A DNA stretch of 64,000 nt from Hyphomicrobium sp. (GTDB lineage Bacteria; Pseudomonadota; Alphaproteobacteria; Rhizobiales; Hyphomicrobiaceae), in NCBI GenBank assembly GCA_017512425.1, contig JAFWGI010000002.1:124001-188000 (forward strand), written 5' to 3'. Shown in pieces: positions 26,969-37,011 of this stretch. Numbering within the stretch: the first letter of the stretch is position 1; every line of letters starts with the position of its first letter. Under the pieces are notes generated by a model. The model saw nothing but the letters and a program-made list of their open reading frames with translations, searched no databases and was not told the origin of the DNA. A program made the translations under genes and the position numbers.

Positions 26969-29900
26969 GCAGCCGAACCCGCGCGATAGCTCGCGATACG
27001 ATGCGCTCGACCGTGCAGGCAACGCTTCTGACGTTGCTGGCCGCTTGCGCACTCTGGCTGTCGATTGCACCAGCGCGCGCGCTCGAACCGATCGCGGTCC
27101 AGCCGGACCTCGAACGCATCGAAATCACGACGCTCGGCGACGCCTACGAAGGCCGCGGCGATAGCTTGCAGGTCGAAACCGCGGCCGGATCGGACGGCGT
27201 TACGGGCCGCATGACGGTGCGCGCATCGGTTCCGGGCGCCAATCCAAATTGGATGGTCTTCGCGCTCACCAACAAGTCCGACAAGCCGACAGAGCGTTGG
27301 CTGACGGCTGATCGCTACACCGTCAGCGGCTCAGGCACGGTCTGGCCGGATCTCGACGCGCGCCGCATCGAGGCCGTGACGCCGTCGATCGGGTTCGTGC
27401 CCGAGCGCGTCAAAAGCGATAAGGCCGACGTCTTCCGCATCACGCTTGAGCCCGGCCAGACGATCACATACGTCGCCGAATTGTCGACCGAGAGGTTTGC
27501 GCGGCTCTATCTCTGGAAGCCGATCGACTACGAAGTCCAGACCCGCGAGCGGCAGTTGTTCAACGGCGCCATGCTCGGCCTCACGGGCCTGCTCGCGATT
27601 TTCTTGACGGCCGTCTTCGCCGCCAACCACAAGATCATTTTCCCGGCCGCAGCACTCGTGTCTTGGTCGGTCCTGACATATCTCTGCGTCGATTTCGGCT
27701 TCTTCCACCGGCTTTTCAACCTAAAGCCCGAAGATAACGCCGTCTACCGCGCAGCGACCGAGTCCGCGATCGCTGCGAGCTACGTCATATTCCTCGCGAC
27801 GTTCCTGCGGCTCAGTATGTGGCACGGTCTCGTGCGCATGTTGATTGGTGTGTGGATCGTCGCGCAGCTCTCCCTGATCGCGGTTGCCGTCATCGATCCG
27901 CGTCTGTCGGCAACGTTTGCGCGTCTATCGTTCATCGCGATAGGCGGCGCGGGCGGCATTCTCACGCTCTATCTTGCAGCGCGCGGACAGGATCGCGCCC
28001 TCTCCCTCGTGCCGACATGGGTGCTGTTTCTTGTCTGGATTTTTGCAGCCGGCATGACGCTGTCGGGGCGGCTTGCCGGCGACGCTGTTGTGCAAGGCCT
28101 TGTTGCCGGTCTCGTGCTCGTTGTCATTCTGCTCGGCTTCACCGTTACGCAGTTCGCGTTCCGATCGCTTGATCCGGTCTACGCCGGTGCGCCGACGGAG
28201 CTGCAGGCGCGCTCGCTGGCGCTTGCCGGTTCCGGCTCGATCGTCTGGGAATGGAATATCCGCCGCGACGAATTCAAGCTCGGCCCTGAAATCGAAATGG
28301 CGTTGTCGCTGATGCCGGGAGAACTCTCGTGCAAGGTCGATGACTTCCTGCGCCACGTGCATCCAACCGACAAGGAGCGTTTCCGAGTCATGCTAGTGTC
28401 GGCGCAAGAGCGCGCCGGCGTTAAAATTCGAACCGATTTCCGCTTGCGCCACGCCGACAATAGCTGGCGCTGGTTCGAACTCGAAGCCGCGAGCGTTCCG
28501 AATGCCGACGGCCGTACGCTCCGCTGCGTCGGTCTGATCCGCGATGTCTCGGATGCGAAACGCGCGCAAGAGCGCCTGCTGCACGACGCCGTTCATTGCA
28601 GCCTGACTGGTCTGCCGAACCGCGAGCTTTTCCTCGATCGTTTGAAGACCGCCGTTGCCCGCGCGAAAACCGATCAGACCGTTCGCCCGGCGGTCATTTT
28701 CATTGACCTCGACAAATTCAAGAGCGTCAACGCATCCTTCGGCTTGGTCCGTGGCGACAGCCTTCTATTGACGGTCGCGCGCCGCCTGCAACGGCACCTC
28801 GGCGCGCACGACACCGCGGCGCGTGTCGGCGGCGATCAGTTCGCCATGCTGTTTGTCGGTGAGCAGGATGCGCGTAATCTGGCGTCCCTTGCCGAGCGCG
28901 TGCGCCGTTCGCTGCGCGCGCCGATCCCACTCGCCAATCAGGAGATCGTTCTGACGGGATCGATCGGCATCGCCATCTGGGATCAGGAGCACACGCTCGA
29001 CGACGATCTCTTGAAGGAAGCCGAACTCGCAATGTACCGCGCCAAGCGCGGCGGGGCGGATCGCATCGAAGTCTTCGAGCCGGGAATGCGTCGCGACCGC
29101 GATGATCGCATCCAGGTCGAGAGCGATTTGCGCAAGGCGCTTGAGAAGGGCCAGCTCAAGGTTCTCTATCAGCCGATCGTCTATCTGCCGACAAAAGAGC
29201 TCGCTGGTTTCGAAGCGCTCGTGCGTTGGGATCACCCCAAGCACGGTATGCTGAACCCGATTTCGTTTGTGCCGGTTGCAGAAGAGTCCGACCTGATCAT
29301 CAAGCTCGGCTCCTATGTGCTGATGCGCGCCGCTAAGGATTGCGCCAAGTGGCAAACGGAATTGCCGCGCGCCGACCGCCCTCTGTTCGTCAGCGTCAAC
29401 GTTTCGAGCAAGCAGCTATTCAAGCCGGAATCGGTCCAGGAAATCCGGCACATTCTCGGCCGCAATATCGTGCCGCGCGGATCCTTGCGGCTCGAAATTA
29501 CCGAAACGCTCGTCATGGAAAACCCGGAGCAGGCGGTTGAGGTTCTCGAAACGCTGCGCGGCGCGGGCGCCGAATTGGCGCTCGATGATTTCGGAACCGG
29601 CTACTCGTCGCTCGCCTACCTGCAGCGCTTCCCGTTCGACACGATCAAGATTGATCGCGAGTTGGTCCGCTCGTCGGATTCCGCCAGCGGCGCCGCCATC
29701 ATGCGATCGATCGTGGCACTATCCCATGAGCTCGCGAAAAAGGTCGTCGCAGAGGGCGTTGAAAGCGCCGACGAAGCCGTGTTCCTACGCACGATCGGCT
29801 GCGAGTACGCGCAGGGCTATCACTTCGGCGAGCCGATTTCCGAACGTGACGTCTCGCAGCTTTTGAAAATGGTCAAGCGGTCGGAAAAGCGTTTGCAGCC

Positions 29901-30747
29901 GCGCGGCTTCTTCCGTCCGACCGCGAAGACCAAGAAACAAATCGCAGCCGCTCCGAACGGCCAAACCGATGTCGTCGCAGAACTGCAGGCCGGCGAGACG
30001 GCGGATGCCAAGGCCAAATCATCGCAGGCTTTGCCGGCGCGCGCTGTCGTCCGGCCGCGGCAGAAACCACAGCCGCCGCAAGCGGCTCCTAAACCTGCCG
30101 CGATGCCGAACGGGGCGTCACCAATCGCAACGCCGCAAGCGCTGGCACCTGCAGCGCGTCGCGAGACCACGGGCGCGCCTGGTGCTCCTGGCATGCCGCC
30201 GGTCGCCGTCAACGGTCACGCGCCGCCGCAGCCGAACCCGGCGCGCGCGCAGCTCTTGAGCCCACCTAATCAAGTGCCGATGGCCCAGCCAATCATCGCG
30301 CCGCTGCCGCCGGCAATGAAGCAACCGTTGGCTGAAGCACTCGCGCGGGTCATTCCTGTGCCCGGCAATTCTGCACCAGTGAACGGTGCGGCACCCCAGC
30401 CGATACCGTCCGCGCCGCCACTCGCTATGCCGCTGCAGCAGTCGCAGCAGCCCCCAATACAGCAGGCGCCGCTGCAGCAATCACCGCTGCAACAGGCGCC
30501 GCTGCAGCAACCACCAATGCCGTCGATGCCGCCGCCGCTCCCAGGCGCGGCGCCGCCACCGCCATCATCGCCGCGCCCATTACCGGCGCAACCGCCCGCG
30601 CCTGACTTCTCGAACTTGCCGCCAGGTGTCGCGGCAAGCCTCGCGCGTCTCGCAGCAGGGAGCCGTTCGGCCGCGCAAGCGCCCGAGCCGCCGAGCGATA
30701 CGCCAGTGACGAGCGGACGACCGGCCGTGAAGTCGAGTGCCGGCTAA
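26965..30747 (+). CDS. 7TM-PAS-GGDEF-EAL c-di-GMP signalling protein with Pro/Gln-rich tail
   Basis: A 1260-residue membrane protein for cyclic-di-GMP turnover. In order it has a signal segment (about 15-35), a periplasmic domain (40-190), seven membrane helices (about 197-400, 7TMR-DISM-like), a PAS domain (415-545), a GGDEF domain with the altered site GGDQF (622-626), and an EAL domain with intact EAL (750-752) and DDFGTGYSS (874 on). An unusual 280-residue proline-, alanine- and glutamine-rich tail follows, with PLQQ repeats. The EAL side looks catalytic (phosphodiesterase); the cyclase site may be inactive or regulatory. The ATG overlaps the GNAT stop. Confidence 0.93.
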   Translation: MSSRTRAIARDTMRSTVQATLLTLLAACALWLSIAPARALEPIAVQPDLERIEITTLGDAYEGRGDSLQVETAAGSDGVTGRMTVRASVPGANPNWMVFALTNKSDKPTERWLTADRYTVSGSGTVWPDLDARRIEAVTPSIGFVPERVKSDKADVFRITLEPGQTITYVAELSTERFARLYLWKPIDYEVQTRERQLFNGAMLGLTGLLAIFLTAVFAANHKIIFPAAALVSWSVLTYLCVDFGFFHRLFNLKPEDNAVYRAATESAIAASYVIFLATFLRLSMWHGLVRMLIGVWIVAQLSLIAVAVIDPRLSATFARLSFIAIGGAGGILTLYLAARGQDRALSLVPTWVLFLVWIFAAGMTLSGRLAGDAVVQGLVAGLVLVVILLGFTVTQFAFRSLDPVYAGAPTELQARSLALAGSGSIVWEWNIRRDEFKLGPEIEMALSLMPGELSCKVDDFLRHVHPTDKERFRVMLVSAQERAGVKIRTDFRLRHADNSWRWFELEAASVPNADGRTLRCVGLIRDVSDAKRAQERLLHDAVHCSLTGLPNRELFLDRLKTAVARAKTDQTVRPAVIFIDLDKFKSVNASFGLVRGDSLLLTVARRLQRHLGAHDTAARVGGDQFAMLFVGEQDARNLASLAERVRRSLRAPIPLANQEIVLTGSIGIAIWDQEHTLDDDLLKEAELAMYRAKRGGADRIEVFEPGMRRDRDDRIQVESDLRKALEKGQLKVLYQPIVYLPTKELAGFEALVRWDHPKHGMLNPISFVPVAEESDLIIKLGSYVLMRAAKDCAKWQTELPRADRPLFVSVNVSSKQLFKPESVQEIRHILGRNIVPRGSLRLEITETLVMENPEQAVEVLETLRGAGAELALDDFGTGYSSLAYLQRFPFDTIKIDRELVRSSDSASGAAIMRSIVALSHELAKKVVAEGVESADEAVFLRTIGCEYAQGYHFGEPISERDVSQLLKMVKRSEKRLQPRGFFRPTAKTKKQIAAAPNGQTDVVAELQAGETADAKAKSSQALPARAVVRPRQKPQPPQAAPKPAAMPNGASPIATPQALAPAARRETTGAPGAPGMPPVAVNGHAPPQPNPARAQLLSPPNQVPMAQPIIAPLPPAMKQPLAEALARVIPVPGNSAPVNGAAPQPIPSAPPLAMPLQQSQQPPIQQAPLQQSPLQQAPLQQPPMPSMPPPLPGAAPPPPSSPRPLPAQPPAPDFSNLPPGVAASLARLAAGSRSAAQAPEPPSDTPVTSGRPAVKSSAG

Positions 30748-30780
30748 GCACGACGCCGGCGATCTGCAATCATGTCTATG

Positions 30781-30819
30781 AAAAAACGACGCGCGCGCTT
30801 AGGCGTGGCCCGCGTCGTT
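30781..30819 (-). terminator. Terminator overlapping the end of the algH gene
   Basis: On the minus strand AACGACGCG (30811-30819) pairs with CGCGTCGTT (30785-30793), followed by TTTTTT. The stem begins inside the last codons of the AlgH gene and the stop codon lies in the loop. Confidence 0.7.
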
Positions 30820-31416
30820 GACGAGATGCGACAGGTCGATGCCGAGCTTGGCCATCGCGCGGGTATACTTGCTGTCGAGATCGTCATCGAAAATGATGTC
30901 GGGATCGGCCGGACAATTCAGCCAGCCGTTGGCTTTGATTTCGCTTTCAAGCTGGCCTGGCGACCACCCGGCGTAGCCGAGCGCGAGGATCGCACGGTCC
31001 GGGCCTGTGCCGGTCGCAATGGCTTTTAGAATATCGATGGTCGCCGTCAGGCAGACACCTTCCTCAATGGCGAGCGTCGATTCCGCCGCGAAATAATCGG
31101 CGCTGTGCAGAACAAATCCGCGGCCCGTCTCAACCGGCCCGCCAACCTGGATCGATAAATCCATCAGCGCGTCGGACACGGTGTCATCGTCAGCTCGCGT
31201 CTCGATCCCAAGCCGTTCGAGGAGATCTGGCGCTGAAACGTTGCTGGCGCGCTGGTTGACGATCAGGCCCATCGCGCCTTCGTCGGAATGGGCGCAAACG
31301 TAAATAACCGAGCGGGCGAAACGCCGGTCCGTCATGGACGGCATGGCGACGAGCAACTGGCCCTCGAGCGTCTGGGCAGCGACTTTACCCCGGCGCTTCT
31401 GTCTCGGTATTTTCAT
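30799..31416 (-). CDS. YqgE/AlgH family protein (DUF179)
   Basis: A 205-residue cytosolic protein of the UPF0301/AlgH family. Conserved blocks are [54 protein letters not shown] and [15 protein letters not shown]. The molecular role is not known; the name comes from an effect on alginate in Pseudomonas. It stands alone and is divergent from the DsbD-like gene. The stop codon lies inside the terminator stem-loop. Identification is firm. Confidence 0.94.
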   Translation of the reverse strand: MKIPRQKRRGKVAAQTLEGQLLVAMPSMTDRRFARSVIYVCAHSDEGAMGLIVNQRASNVSAPDLLERLGIETRADDDTVSDALMDLSIQVGGPVETGRGFVLHSADYFAAESTLAIEEGVCLTATIDILKAIATGTGPDRAILALGYAGWSPGQLESEIKANGWLNCPADPDIIFDDDLDSKYTRAMAKLGIDLSHLVNDAGHA

Positions 31417-31546
31417 GGCTCTAGACTAGCCCGGCTGAACCGTTGCGTGAAGATACTTTACGGTCAGCTGCCGCGCCGCGGATTTGCGACTTCCGCCCTA
31501 GGTAACAAGCATTGGCAGGCGTTCGCCGGGGCGGTACAAGGCTCGC

Positions 31547-32419
31547 ATGATGAGCCCCGGTACCCACCGCTGGTCCTTTAGAACTGCGCTTGCAGCGTTG
31601 GCGATGTTGGCCGTCGCACCGGCCGCAATGGCGGACGGCATCGCGTCGGATTGGGTCGAAGGCTTCAATAACAAGGCCCGTTTGTTGGCCGGGCGGGCAA
31701 CACGTCCAGGCGATAGTCACGAAAAGCTCTACGCAGCGATTGAAATCGCGATGCCGTCGCATTGGAAAACCTACTGGCGTGCGCCGGGAGACGCGGGCGG
31801 CATTCCGCCTGAATTCGATTTCAGCGCTTCGGAAAACGTCGCTGACGTCAAAGTGCTCTACCCCGCGCCGTCGCGCCTGATCGATAAAACCGGCACGACC
31901 ATCGGTTACTACGATGCGGTCGTCTTTCCCGTCGCGTTGACGCCGAAAGATCCGTCCAAGCCGATCGCGTTGAAGCTCAAAGCCGCCTATGGCGTCTGCA
32001 AGGAGCTGTGCGTTCCAGCGGAAGCCGAAGTCGAACTCGATATTGCGCCCGACACTGGCGTCTCGTCTGACGTTGCAGCGGCGCTGGCGCGCGTCCCGCG
32101 TTCGCCGGCCATTCCTGAAACCGATCCGATCGTCGAGAAATGGCAAATCGAAACGCGGAACGGCAAGCCAATTTTGATATTCGAGACGGCCGATCCTGCG
32201 ATCCCGGACACCGCAGCGGACGGAACGGACGCCGTCGTCGATAGCAGCAACGGCGTCTATCTGCCGGTGCCAAAGAAGATCAAGGACGACAAGCATCGCG
32301 CGATTTTCGAAGTCGATTTGACCGATGGCGCGACGGCAAAAGAACTCAATGGGTTGGTCGTGCGTATTGTCGTCATCGGCGGTAAGGGCCAATCCGAGAC
32401 GGCGATCACGTTGCCGTAG
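31547..32419 (+). CDS. DsbD-alpha-like periplasmic thiol-disulfide protein
   Basis: A 290-residue exported protein resembling the N-terminal periplasmic domain of DsbD (DsbD-alpha). A signal peptide (about 1-30, ending AAMA-D) precedes the domain; the redox pair is C-x3-C in GVCKELCVP (about residues 148-152). There is no membrane DsbD-beta or thioredoxin-like C-terminal domain, so it must work with a separate electron source such as a CcdA-like protein, not seen here. Two DsbA-like proteins are encoded 12 kb away. Family is quite sure; partners are inferred. Confidence 0.85.
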   Translation: MMSPGTHRWSFRTALAALAMLAVAPAAMADGIASDWVEGFNNKARLLAGRATRPGDSHEKLYAAIEIAMPSHWKTYWRAPGDAGGIPPEFDFSASENVADVKVLYPAPSRLIDKTGTTIGYYDAVVFPVALTPKDPSKPIALKLKAAYGVCKELCVPAEAEVELDIAPDTGVSSDVAAALARVPRSPAIPETDPIVEKWQIETRNGKPILIFETADPAIPDTAADGTDAVVDSSNGVYLPVPKKIKDDKHRAIFEVDLTDGATAKELNGLVVRIVVIGGKGQSETAITLP

Positions 32420-32457
32420 GCGCAAGCGTTCACAAGCGTTCAGCAAAGAGGAATGAC

Positions 32458-32955
32458 ATGACGATCAAGGTTGGCGACACGATCCCTTCAGGCAAGTTCA
32501 CGGTCATGGGCGCTGACGGTCCAACCGCGCGAACGACCGACGACGTTTTCAAAGGCAAGAAGGTCGCGCTGTTTGCTGTGCCCGGCGCCTACACGCCGAC
32601 CTGCCACAAAAACCACATGCCGGGCTTCGTTGATCGCGTCGACGTGCTGAAGGCGAAAGGCGTTGACACCATCGCCTGTACAGCCGTCAACGACGTCTTC
32701 GTGCTCGACAACTGGTCGAAGGACACCGGAGCTGCCGGAAAAATCGAAATGCTGGCCGACGGCTCAGGCGATTTCGCCAAGGCGCTTGGTCTCGATATCG
32801 ACTTGTCGGCGTTCGGCCTTGGCATCCGATCGAAACGTTACGCGATGATGGTCGAAGACGGTGTCGTCAAAATATTGAACGTTGAGGACAGCCCGCCGGT
32901 TGCGGAAAAATCGAGCGCCGAGAATCTGTGCTCGATGATCGACCGCTCACTCTGA
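32458..32955 (+). CDS. Peroxiredoxin, Prx5 type
   Basis: A 165-residue peroxiredoxin. The peroxidatic cysteine lies in PGAYTPTCHKNHMPGF (about residue 48), the Prx5/hybrid peroxiredoxin pattern P-x3-T-x2-C. Other blocks are CTAVNDVFVLDNW and GLGIRSKRYAMMVEDGVV. It reduces hydrogen peroxide and organic hydroperoxides. It has an AAGAGGAATG ribosome site and ends one base before the convergent rnhA gene, so any terminator must be within coding sequence. The natural reductant (glutaredoxin or thioredoxin) is not encoded nearby. Confidence 0.93.
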   Translation: MTIKVGDTIPSGKFTVMGADGPTARTTDDVFKGKKVALFAVPGAYTPTCHKNHMPGFVDRVDVLKAKGVDTIACTAVNDVFVLDNWSKDTGAAGKIEMLADGSGDFAKALGLDIDLSAFGLGIRSKRYAMMVEDGVVKILNVEDSPPVAEKSSAENLCSMIDRSL

Positions 32956-33441
32956 TCACTCTGGTGATTGTGCTTTGCTGCGCGCGGCTGGCTTCTCCTT
33001 GAAAGGGGCCATGCCCGCGCGCGCAAGCTCGTCGGCGCGCTCGTTTTCCGGGTGCCCCGCATGGCCTTTCAGCCAATGCCATGTGACGTCGTGCTTGGCG
33101 CGCAGCGCGTCGAGTTTTTGCCAAAGTTCGGCGTTCTTTACGGGCTTCTTGTCGGCTGTCTTCCAGCCGTTCTTTTTCCAGCCGTGGATCCAGCCGGTGA
33201 TGCCATTTTTGACGTAGACGCTGTCGGTCCAGAGCTCGACAGTGCTTTTGCGCTTCAAGGCCGCAAGACCTGAAATGGCGCCGAGCAATTCCATCCGATT
33301 GTTCGTGGTCAGTTGCTCTCCGCCCTGCAACTCTTTGCGATGCGCGCCGGAAATCAAAACGGTGCCCCAGCCGCCCGGCCCAGGATTTCCCGAGCATGCG
33401 CCGTCGCTGTAAATGATGACGTGCGGAGCGGCCGTCGTCAT
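32956..33441 (-). CDS. rnhA: Ribonuclease HI
   Basis: A 161-residue RNase H that removes RNA from RNA-DNA hybrids. The four catalytic acids are visible in [16 protein letters not shown] (Asp), [10 protein letters not shown] (Glu), LWTDSVYV (Asp) and the C-terminal ERADELA (Asp), with the helper His in [10 protein letters not shown]. The start at 33441 overlaps thrB by 4 bases; the longer upstream frame is only the thrB shadow. Order ispH-thrB-rnhA is common in Alphaproteobacteria. The C-terminal 15 residues are a short basic tail. Confidence 0.97.
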   Translation of the reverse strand: MTTAAPHVIIYSDGACSGNPGPGGWGTVLISGAHRKELQGGEQLTTNNRMELLGAISGLAALKRKSTVELWTDSVYVKNGITGWIHGWKKNGWKTADKKPVKNAELWQKLDALRAKHDVTWHWLKGHAGHPENERADELARAGMAPFKEKPAARSKAQSPE

Positions 33442-34409
33442 GGCGCGGCCTCGCAGCCGTAGTCGGCAATCGACGTGGCGTTCTGGTGAAAGCGCAAGCG
33501 GCGCACATAATCGAATGGGTCTTTGCGCGCGACAAGCGCATCTTTCGGCGTGTTCAGCCAGTCGTAACTGCGTGTCAAAAGAAAGCGCATGGCAGCGCCA
33601 CGCGCCAGCGCCGGCATCGCGGCGCGCTCGCCGGCCGAAAGCGGCCGAACCTCGTTGTAGCCTTTGAACAGCGCGCGTCCCTTGGTGACATTGAAAGCGT
33701 AGTCGCTCTCGAAGCACCAGGCGTTGATACATACCGCGATATCGTAGGCCAGCATGTCGTTGCAGGCGAAATAGAAGTCGATCAGCCCCGAGAGCTTGTC
33801 GCCAATGAAAAACACGTTGTCGGGAAAAAGATCGGCGTGAATGACGCCTTGCGGCAAATCCCGCGGAAATGCACGATCGAGAAATGCGAGTTCGTTGGCG
33901 ATCGTGCGATGCAATCCCGGCAGGATATCATCGGCACTCGTGCCGACCTTGTCGAATAGCTGGTGCCAGCCGTCGAGCGACAGTGCGTTGGCACGGGTCA
34001 GCGCAAAGCCTTCGCCGGCGATGTGCATCCGCGCCAGCGCGCGTCCAAGCTCAAGGCATTGCTCGGCATTCGGTTTGCGCGGCCAAACACCTTCGAGGAA
34101 CGTGATGATCGCCGCATGCCGGCCCGCGAGTTCGCCGAGAATGCGCCCATTGCCGTCGCGCACCGGCAGCGGGCAGGAAACGCCGCGTGCCTGCAAATGC
34201 TCCATCAAGCCCAGGAAAAACGGCAAATCTTTCGGATCGACGCGCCTTTCATAGAGCGTCAGAATGAACGTCCCGGCGGTCGCATGAACGAGATAGTTCG
34301 TATTCTCGACGCCCTCGGCGATGCCCTTATAGGACAGCAGAGCGCCAAGTCCGTAGCTCGCGATAAAGCGTGCCAGGTCGTCGTCGCTCACTTCGGTATA
34401 GACAGCCAT
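33438..34409 (-). CDS. thrB: Homoserine kinase (ThrB, APH-fold)
   Basis: A 323-residue kinase that phosphorylates homoserine and feeds threonine synthase (thrC at 23640). It belongs to the aminoglycoside-phosphotransferase-fold type used by Alphaproteobacteria, not the GHMP type of E. coli. Motifs are [13 protein letters not shown] (ATP loop), the catalytic [11 protein letters not shown] (Asp) and [11 protein letters not shown] (metal Asp). It begins at ATG 34409, 40 bases after the end of ispH, and overlaps rnhA. Confidence 0.95.
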   Translation of the reverse strand: MAVYTEVSDDDLARFIASYGLGALLSYKGIAEGVENTNYLVHATAGTFILTLYERRVDPKDLPFFLGLMEHLQARGVSCPLPVRDGNGRILGELAGRHAAIITFLEGVWPRKPNAEQCLELGRALARMHIAGEGFALTRANALSLDGWHQLFDKVGTSADDILPGLHRTIANELAFLDRAFPRDLPQGVIHADLFPDNVFFIGDKLSGLIDFYFACNDMLAYDIAVCINAWCFESDYAFNVTKGRALFKGYNEVRPLSAGERAAMPALARGAAMRFLLTRSYDWLNTPKDALVARKDPFDYVRRLRFHQNATSIADYGCEAAP

Positions 34410-34448
34410 ATTGCCTGCTCGTGATTGGGATGCGTGTGGACTGTCGTA

Positions 34449-35438
34449 TCAGCCGGCAGGCCGTTGTCTGAATTCGCGTGGTAGATTGAAGACCACGCGC
34501 TCTTCGGCGGTCGTCACCACATCCACTGTCACAGAGTAGCGGTCGCGGAAAGCCTCAATGACTTCATCCACTATGACTTCTGGCGCCGAGGCTCCGGCGG
34601 TCAAACCAAGCCGTGTGATGCCCTCGATCTGATCCCACGGGATGTCGCTCGCGCGCTCGATCAAGAGCGAGACCGGGCAGCCGGAGCGCTCTGCAACTTC
34701 GACCAGTCGCAGGGAGTTTGAACTCTTTGGGCTGCCAACGACGATGACGGCATCGACGTCGCTCGCAATCGCTTTGACAGCGTGCTGCCGGTTCGTCGTT
34801 GCGTAGCAGATGTCTTCCTTAACCGGTCCGGCAATTCCCGGAAACCGCGCTTTCAAAATCGTGACAATCTCGGCGGTGTCATCGAGGCTGAGCGTTGTCT
34901 GCGTGACGTAGGCGAGTTTCCCGGCATCCTTTGGCGCGAAGGCCCGCGCGTCGTCCGCCGTTTCGATTAGCACGACGGCGCCGTGCGGCAGCTGTCCCAT
35001 CGTGCCGATGACCTCCGGATGGCCTCGGTGGCCGACCAGCACGATTTCCCGTCCCTGCTCAAAATGCCGGGACGCCTCCATATGAACCTTCGACACGAGG
35101 GGGCAGGTTGCGTCGAGAACGAACATATTCCGCGATTGTGCCGCCTGGGGCACGGACTTGGCGACGCCATGTGCTGAAAAGATCACGGGCTGATCAGTTT
35201 CAGGAATCTCATGCAACTCTTTCACAAAAATGGCGCCTTTGGCCTTGAGAGAGTCGACGACGTAGCGGTTGTGGACAATCTCGTGGCGGACGTAGACCGG
35301 CGCGCCGAATTTCTGCAACGCCTGTTCGACGATCTGAATGGCGCGGTCCACGCCCGCACAAAAGCCACGCGGAGCGGCGATAAGAAGCCTGAGGGGCGGC
35401 TTCGTGACAGTGGACGGAGCGTGGTTAAGGGCGGACAT
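34449..35438 (-). CDS. ispH: 4-hydroxy-3-methylbut-2-enyl diphosphate reductase
   Basis: A 329-residue iron-sulfur enzyme, the last step of the MEP isoprenoid pathway, producing IPP and DMAPP. The three cluster cysteines lie in [22 protein letters not shown] and [10 protein letters not shown], and the substrate loop [14 protein letters not shown] is intact. The start at 35438 (MSALNHAPS) is chosen because the frame upstream overlaps the divergent promoter region. First gene of ispH-thrB-rnhA. Another MEP gene, ispE, is at 57936. Confidence 0.97.
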   Translation of the reverse strand: MSALNHAPSTVTKPPLRLLIAAPRGFCAGVDRAIQIVEQALQKFGAPVYVRHEIVHNRYVVDSLKAKGAIFVKELHEIPETDQPVIFSAHGVAKSVPQAAQSRNMFVLDATCPLVSKVHMEASRHFEQGREIVLVGHRGHPEVIGTMGQLPHGAVVLIETADDARAFAPKDAGKLAYVTQTTLSLDDTAEIVTILKARFPGIAGPVKEDICYATTNRQHAVKAIASDVDAVIVVGSPKSSNSLRLVEVAERSGCPVSLLIERASDIPWDQIEGITRLGLTAGASAPEVIVDEVIEAFRDRYSVTVDVVTTAEERVVFNLPREFRQRPAG

Positions 35439-35580
35439 GACGGCAAAAAGTCCTTTAACTACAGTCGAACGTTCGGGTGAAGGTTTTGGACGTCGCCCGG
35501 GCGGAATGCTACGGTGCTTTGCGAACATTACAAGGGGCCGGGGATTCGCACCCTGGGGGACCACGTTGAACACGACGAAG

Positions 35581-36255
35581 ATGACAGGCAACGCAATGCT
35601 CGGGTTTTACCTGCCGCGTTTTCAGCGGCTCGTTGCCTTCGCGTCTGTTGGGGCTGTCGCATGCGCGCTTGGCGGGTGCGGAATGTCGTCTTTAACTTCG
35701 GGGTTGGGCGGCGGCATGTTCGGCGGCTCGTCGTCGAAATCGGACGTTGCGTCGGTTTCCGAAGACCAGTTGCTCCACGCCGCAAAGTCCAACGATCCCT
35801 CGCAGACCGGCAGCACGTCTGTTGGCGAAGTCTCCGCCGGATGCCCGCGTTTTCTCATCGCCCCGCGCGATAACAACATCACGCTCTATGAAGCCGGCCG
35901 CACCGGCGACGGCCTCGCGATCATGCATCGCGGAGAAATCACAAAGACCGCGCGCGAATGCCAGATCGAACCGGGCCGCGTGACCGTCAAGTACGGCTTC
36001 TCGGGCCGCGTTCTGCTTGGACCGAAGGGCAAGCCAGGGCCGATTTCATTGCCGCTCAACGTCGCCGTCAACGACAGCAAGCGCGCCAGGATTGCGGGCG
36101 ATCACCTCAATCTGGATGTCATCGTCGAGCCGGATAAACCGATTGCGTACTTCTCGGCAGTACGCACCGTGACGTTCGATATTCCCGAGGGCTCGCGCGC
36201 CGGCGAATTCGAGATCATGGTCGGCTTTGACAACAAAGCCGCTGGTGCTGGCTAG
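35581..36255 (+). CDS. Putative lipoprotein, unknown function
   Basis: A 224-residue protein with a lipoprotein signal (hydrophobic stretch then ACALGGC, cysteine near residue 29-30), followed by a glycine- and serine-rich linker and a compact beta-rich domain (about residues 75-220). The domain begins [18 protein letters not shown] and contains [18 protein letters not shown]. Similar lipoproteins occur in Rhizobiales without known function. The start is ATG 35581 or ATG 35596; both keep the signal. It is divergent from ispH and convergent with the next small gene. Confidence 0.75.
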   Translation: MTGNAMLGFYLPRFQRLVAFASVGAVACALGGCGMSSLTSGLGGGMFGGSSSKSDVASVSEDQLLHAAKSNDPSQTGSTSVGEVSAGCPRFLIAPRDNNITLYEAGRTGDGLAIMHRGEITKTARECQIEPGRVTVKYGFSGRVLLGPKGKPGPISLPLNVAVNDSKRARIAGDHLNLDVIVEPDKPIAYFSAVRTVTFDIPEGSRAGEFEIMVGFDNKAAGAG

Positions 36256-36263
36256 CGCGAACT

Positions 36264-36539
36264 TCAAGTAACGCTGCGACCATCGCGATGCTTGATGAAG
36301 CTTGTTGAAATCGGTGACGTCGCTAGTTCTTTGCTACCGTCGTCGATGCTGACCATTATATGGATGTACGCTGGGCGGTTTTCCAAAAGCATGACCTCAA
36401 ATTGGTGAAAGTCTGCGTCGTCGAGGTCGCCGCGCTGGTACGATTGTTCTGCAATGTCAAGTTCGATCTGTTGGATCGATTTTGCTTTCCAAGCTTCAAC
36501 TTCTGTCGTTAGCAAATCTTGTAGCTGTTCCTGGGTCAT
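36264..36539 (-). CDS. Small hypothetical protein
   Basis: A 91-residue acidic protein, helical at the N-terminus (TQEQLQDLLTTEVEAWKAK, IELDIAEQSYQRGDLDDADF) with a possible strand-rich end (PAYIHIMVSIDD). I do not recognise a family. The start at 36539 is chosen because the frame further upstream runs through REP-like repeats. The ribosome site is weak. The lower G+C compared with the neighbours may mean recent acquisition. The gene is plausible, not certain. Confidence 0.5.
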   Translation of the reverse strand: MTQEQLQDLLTTEVEAWKAKSIQQIELDIAEQSYQRGDLDDADFHQFEVMLLENRPAYIHIMVSIDDGSKELATSPISTSFIKHRDGRSVT

Positions 36540-36613
36540 CGAGACCTGTGGCAAGCTGTTTCTGGGTACAATTATATAACCCACGAAGAAAGCGGGCGCG
36601 AGGTCAATCCCTT

Positions 36614-36977
36614 CCGTCATGGCCGCGGAGGCGGCCATCCAGTCAAGCATCAGCAAGCGCAATGTCGAGCGCCGCGCTGCGCTGGCCCATTGTCCGTCAT
36701 GCCGGCACACGCGAAGGCGGGCATAAACTCCTGTCGGCACCCACGACAAAAATCCTCGTAACCAATTTCACCGTACCGTGGAATCACGCTTTATAATGCT
36801 TGCCGTAGATCCCGGCCTTCGCCGGGATGACCGCGCGTGGTGCGAGGACAGCCCTCGACAAACGTCATGGCCGCGTAGGCGGCCATCCATCCAAGCCTGC
36901 GGTGACTGGCAATGGTCTGGCTTGGGTCGATCCACGCATGAGCTTATGCCCGCCTTCGCGGGCGCGGGGGATGACGA
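36614..36977. repeat. Cluster of five REP-like palindromic repeats
   Basis: Five related palindromic units lie at about 36614-36648, 36694-36725, 36802-36838, 36862-36899 and 36944-36977. The best pair (36614 and 36862) shares CGTCATGGCCGCG, AGGCGGCCATCCA and a CAAGC end; the stem is ATGGCCGC/GCGGCCAT. The third and fifth are in the opposite orientation (CCTTCGCGGG core). A near-identical unit is at 63690-63727. These are extragenic REP elements, probably mobilised by a RAYT transposase encoded elsewhere. Confidence 0.8.
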
Positions 36978-37011
36978 AAGCAGGTGGCAATCGATCCTCA
37001 AACTACACCCA

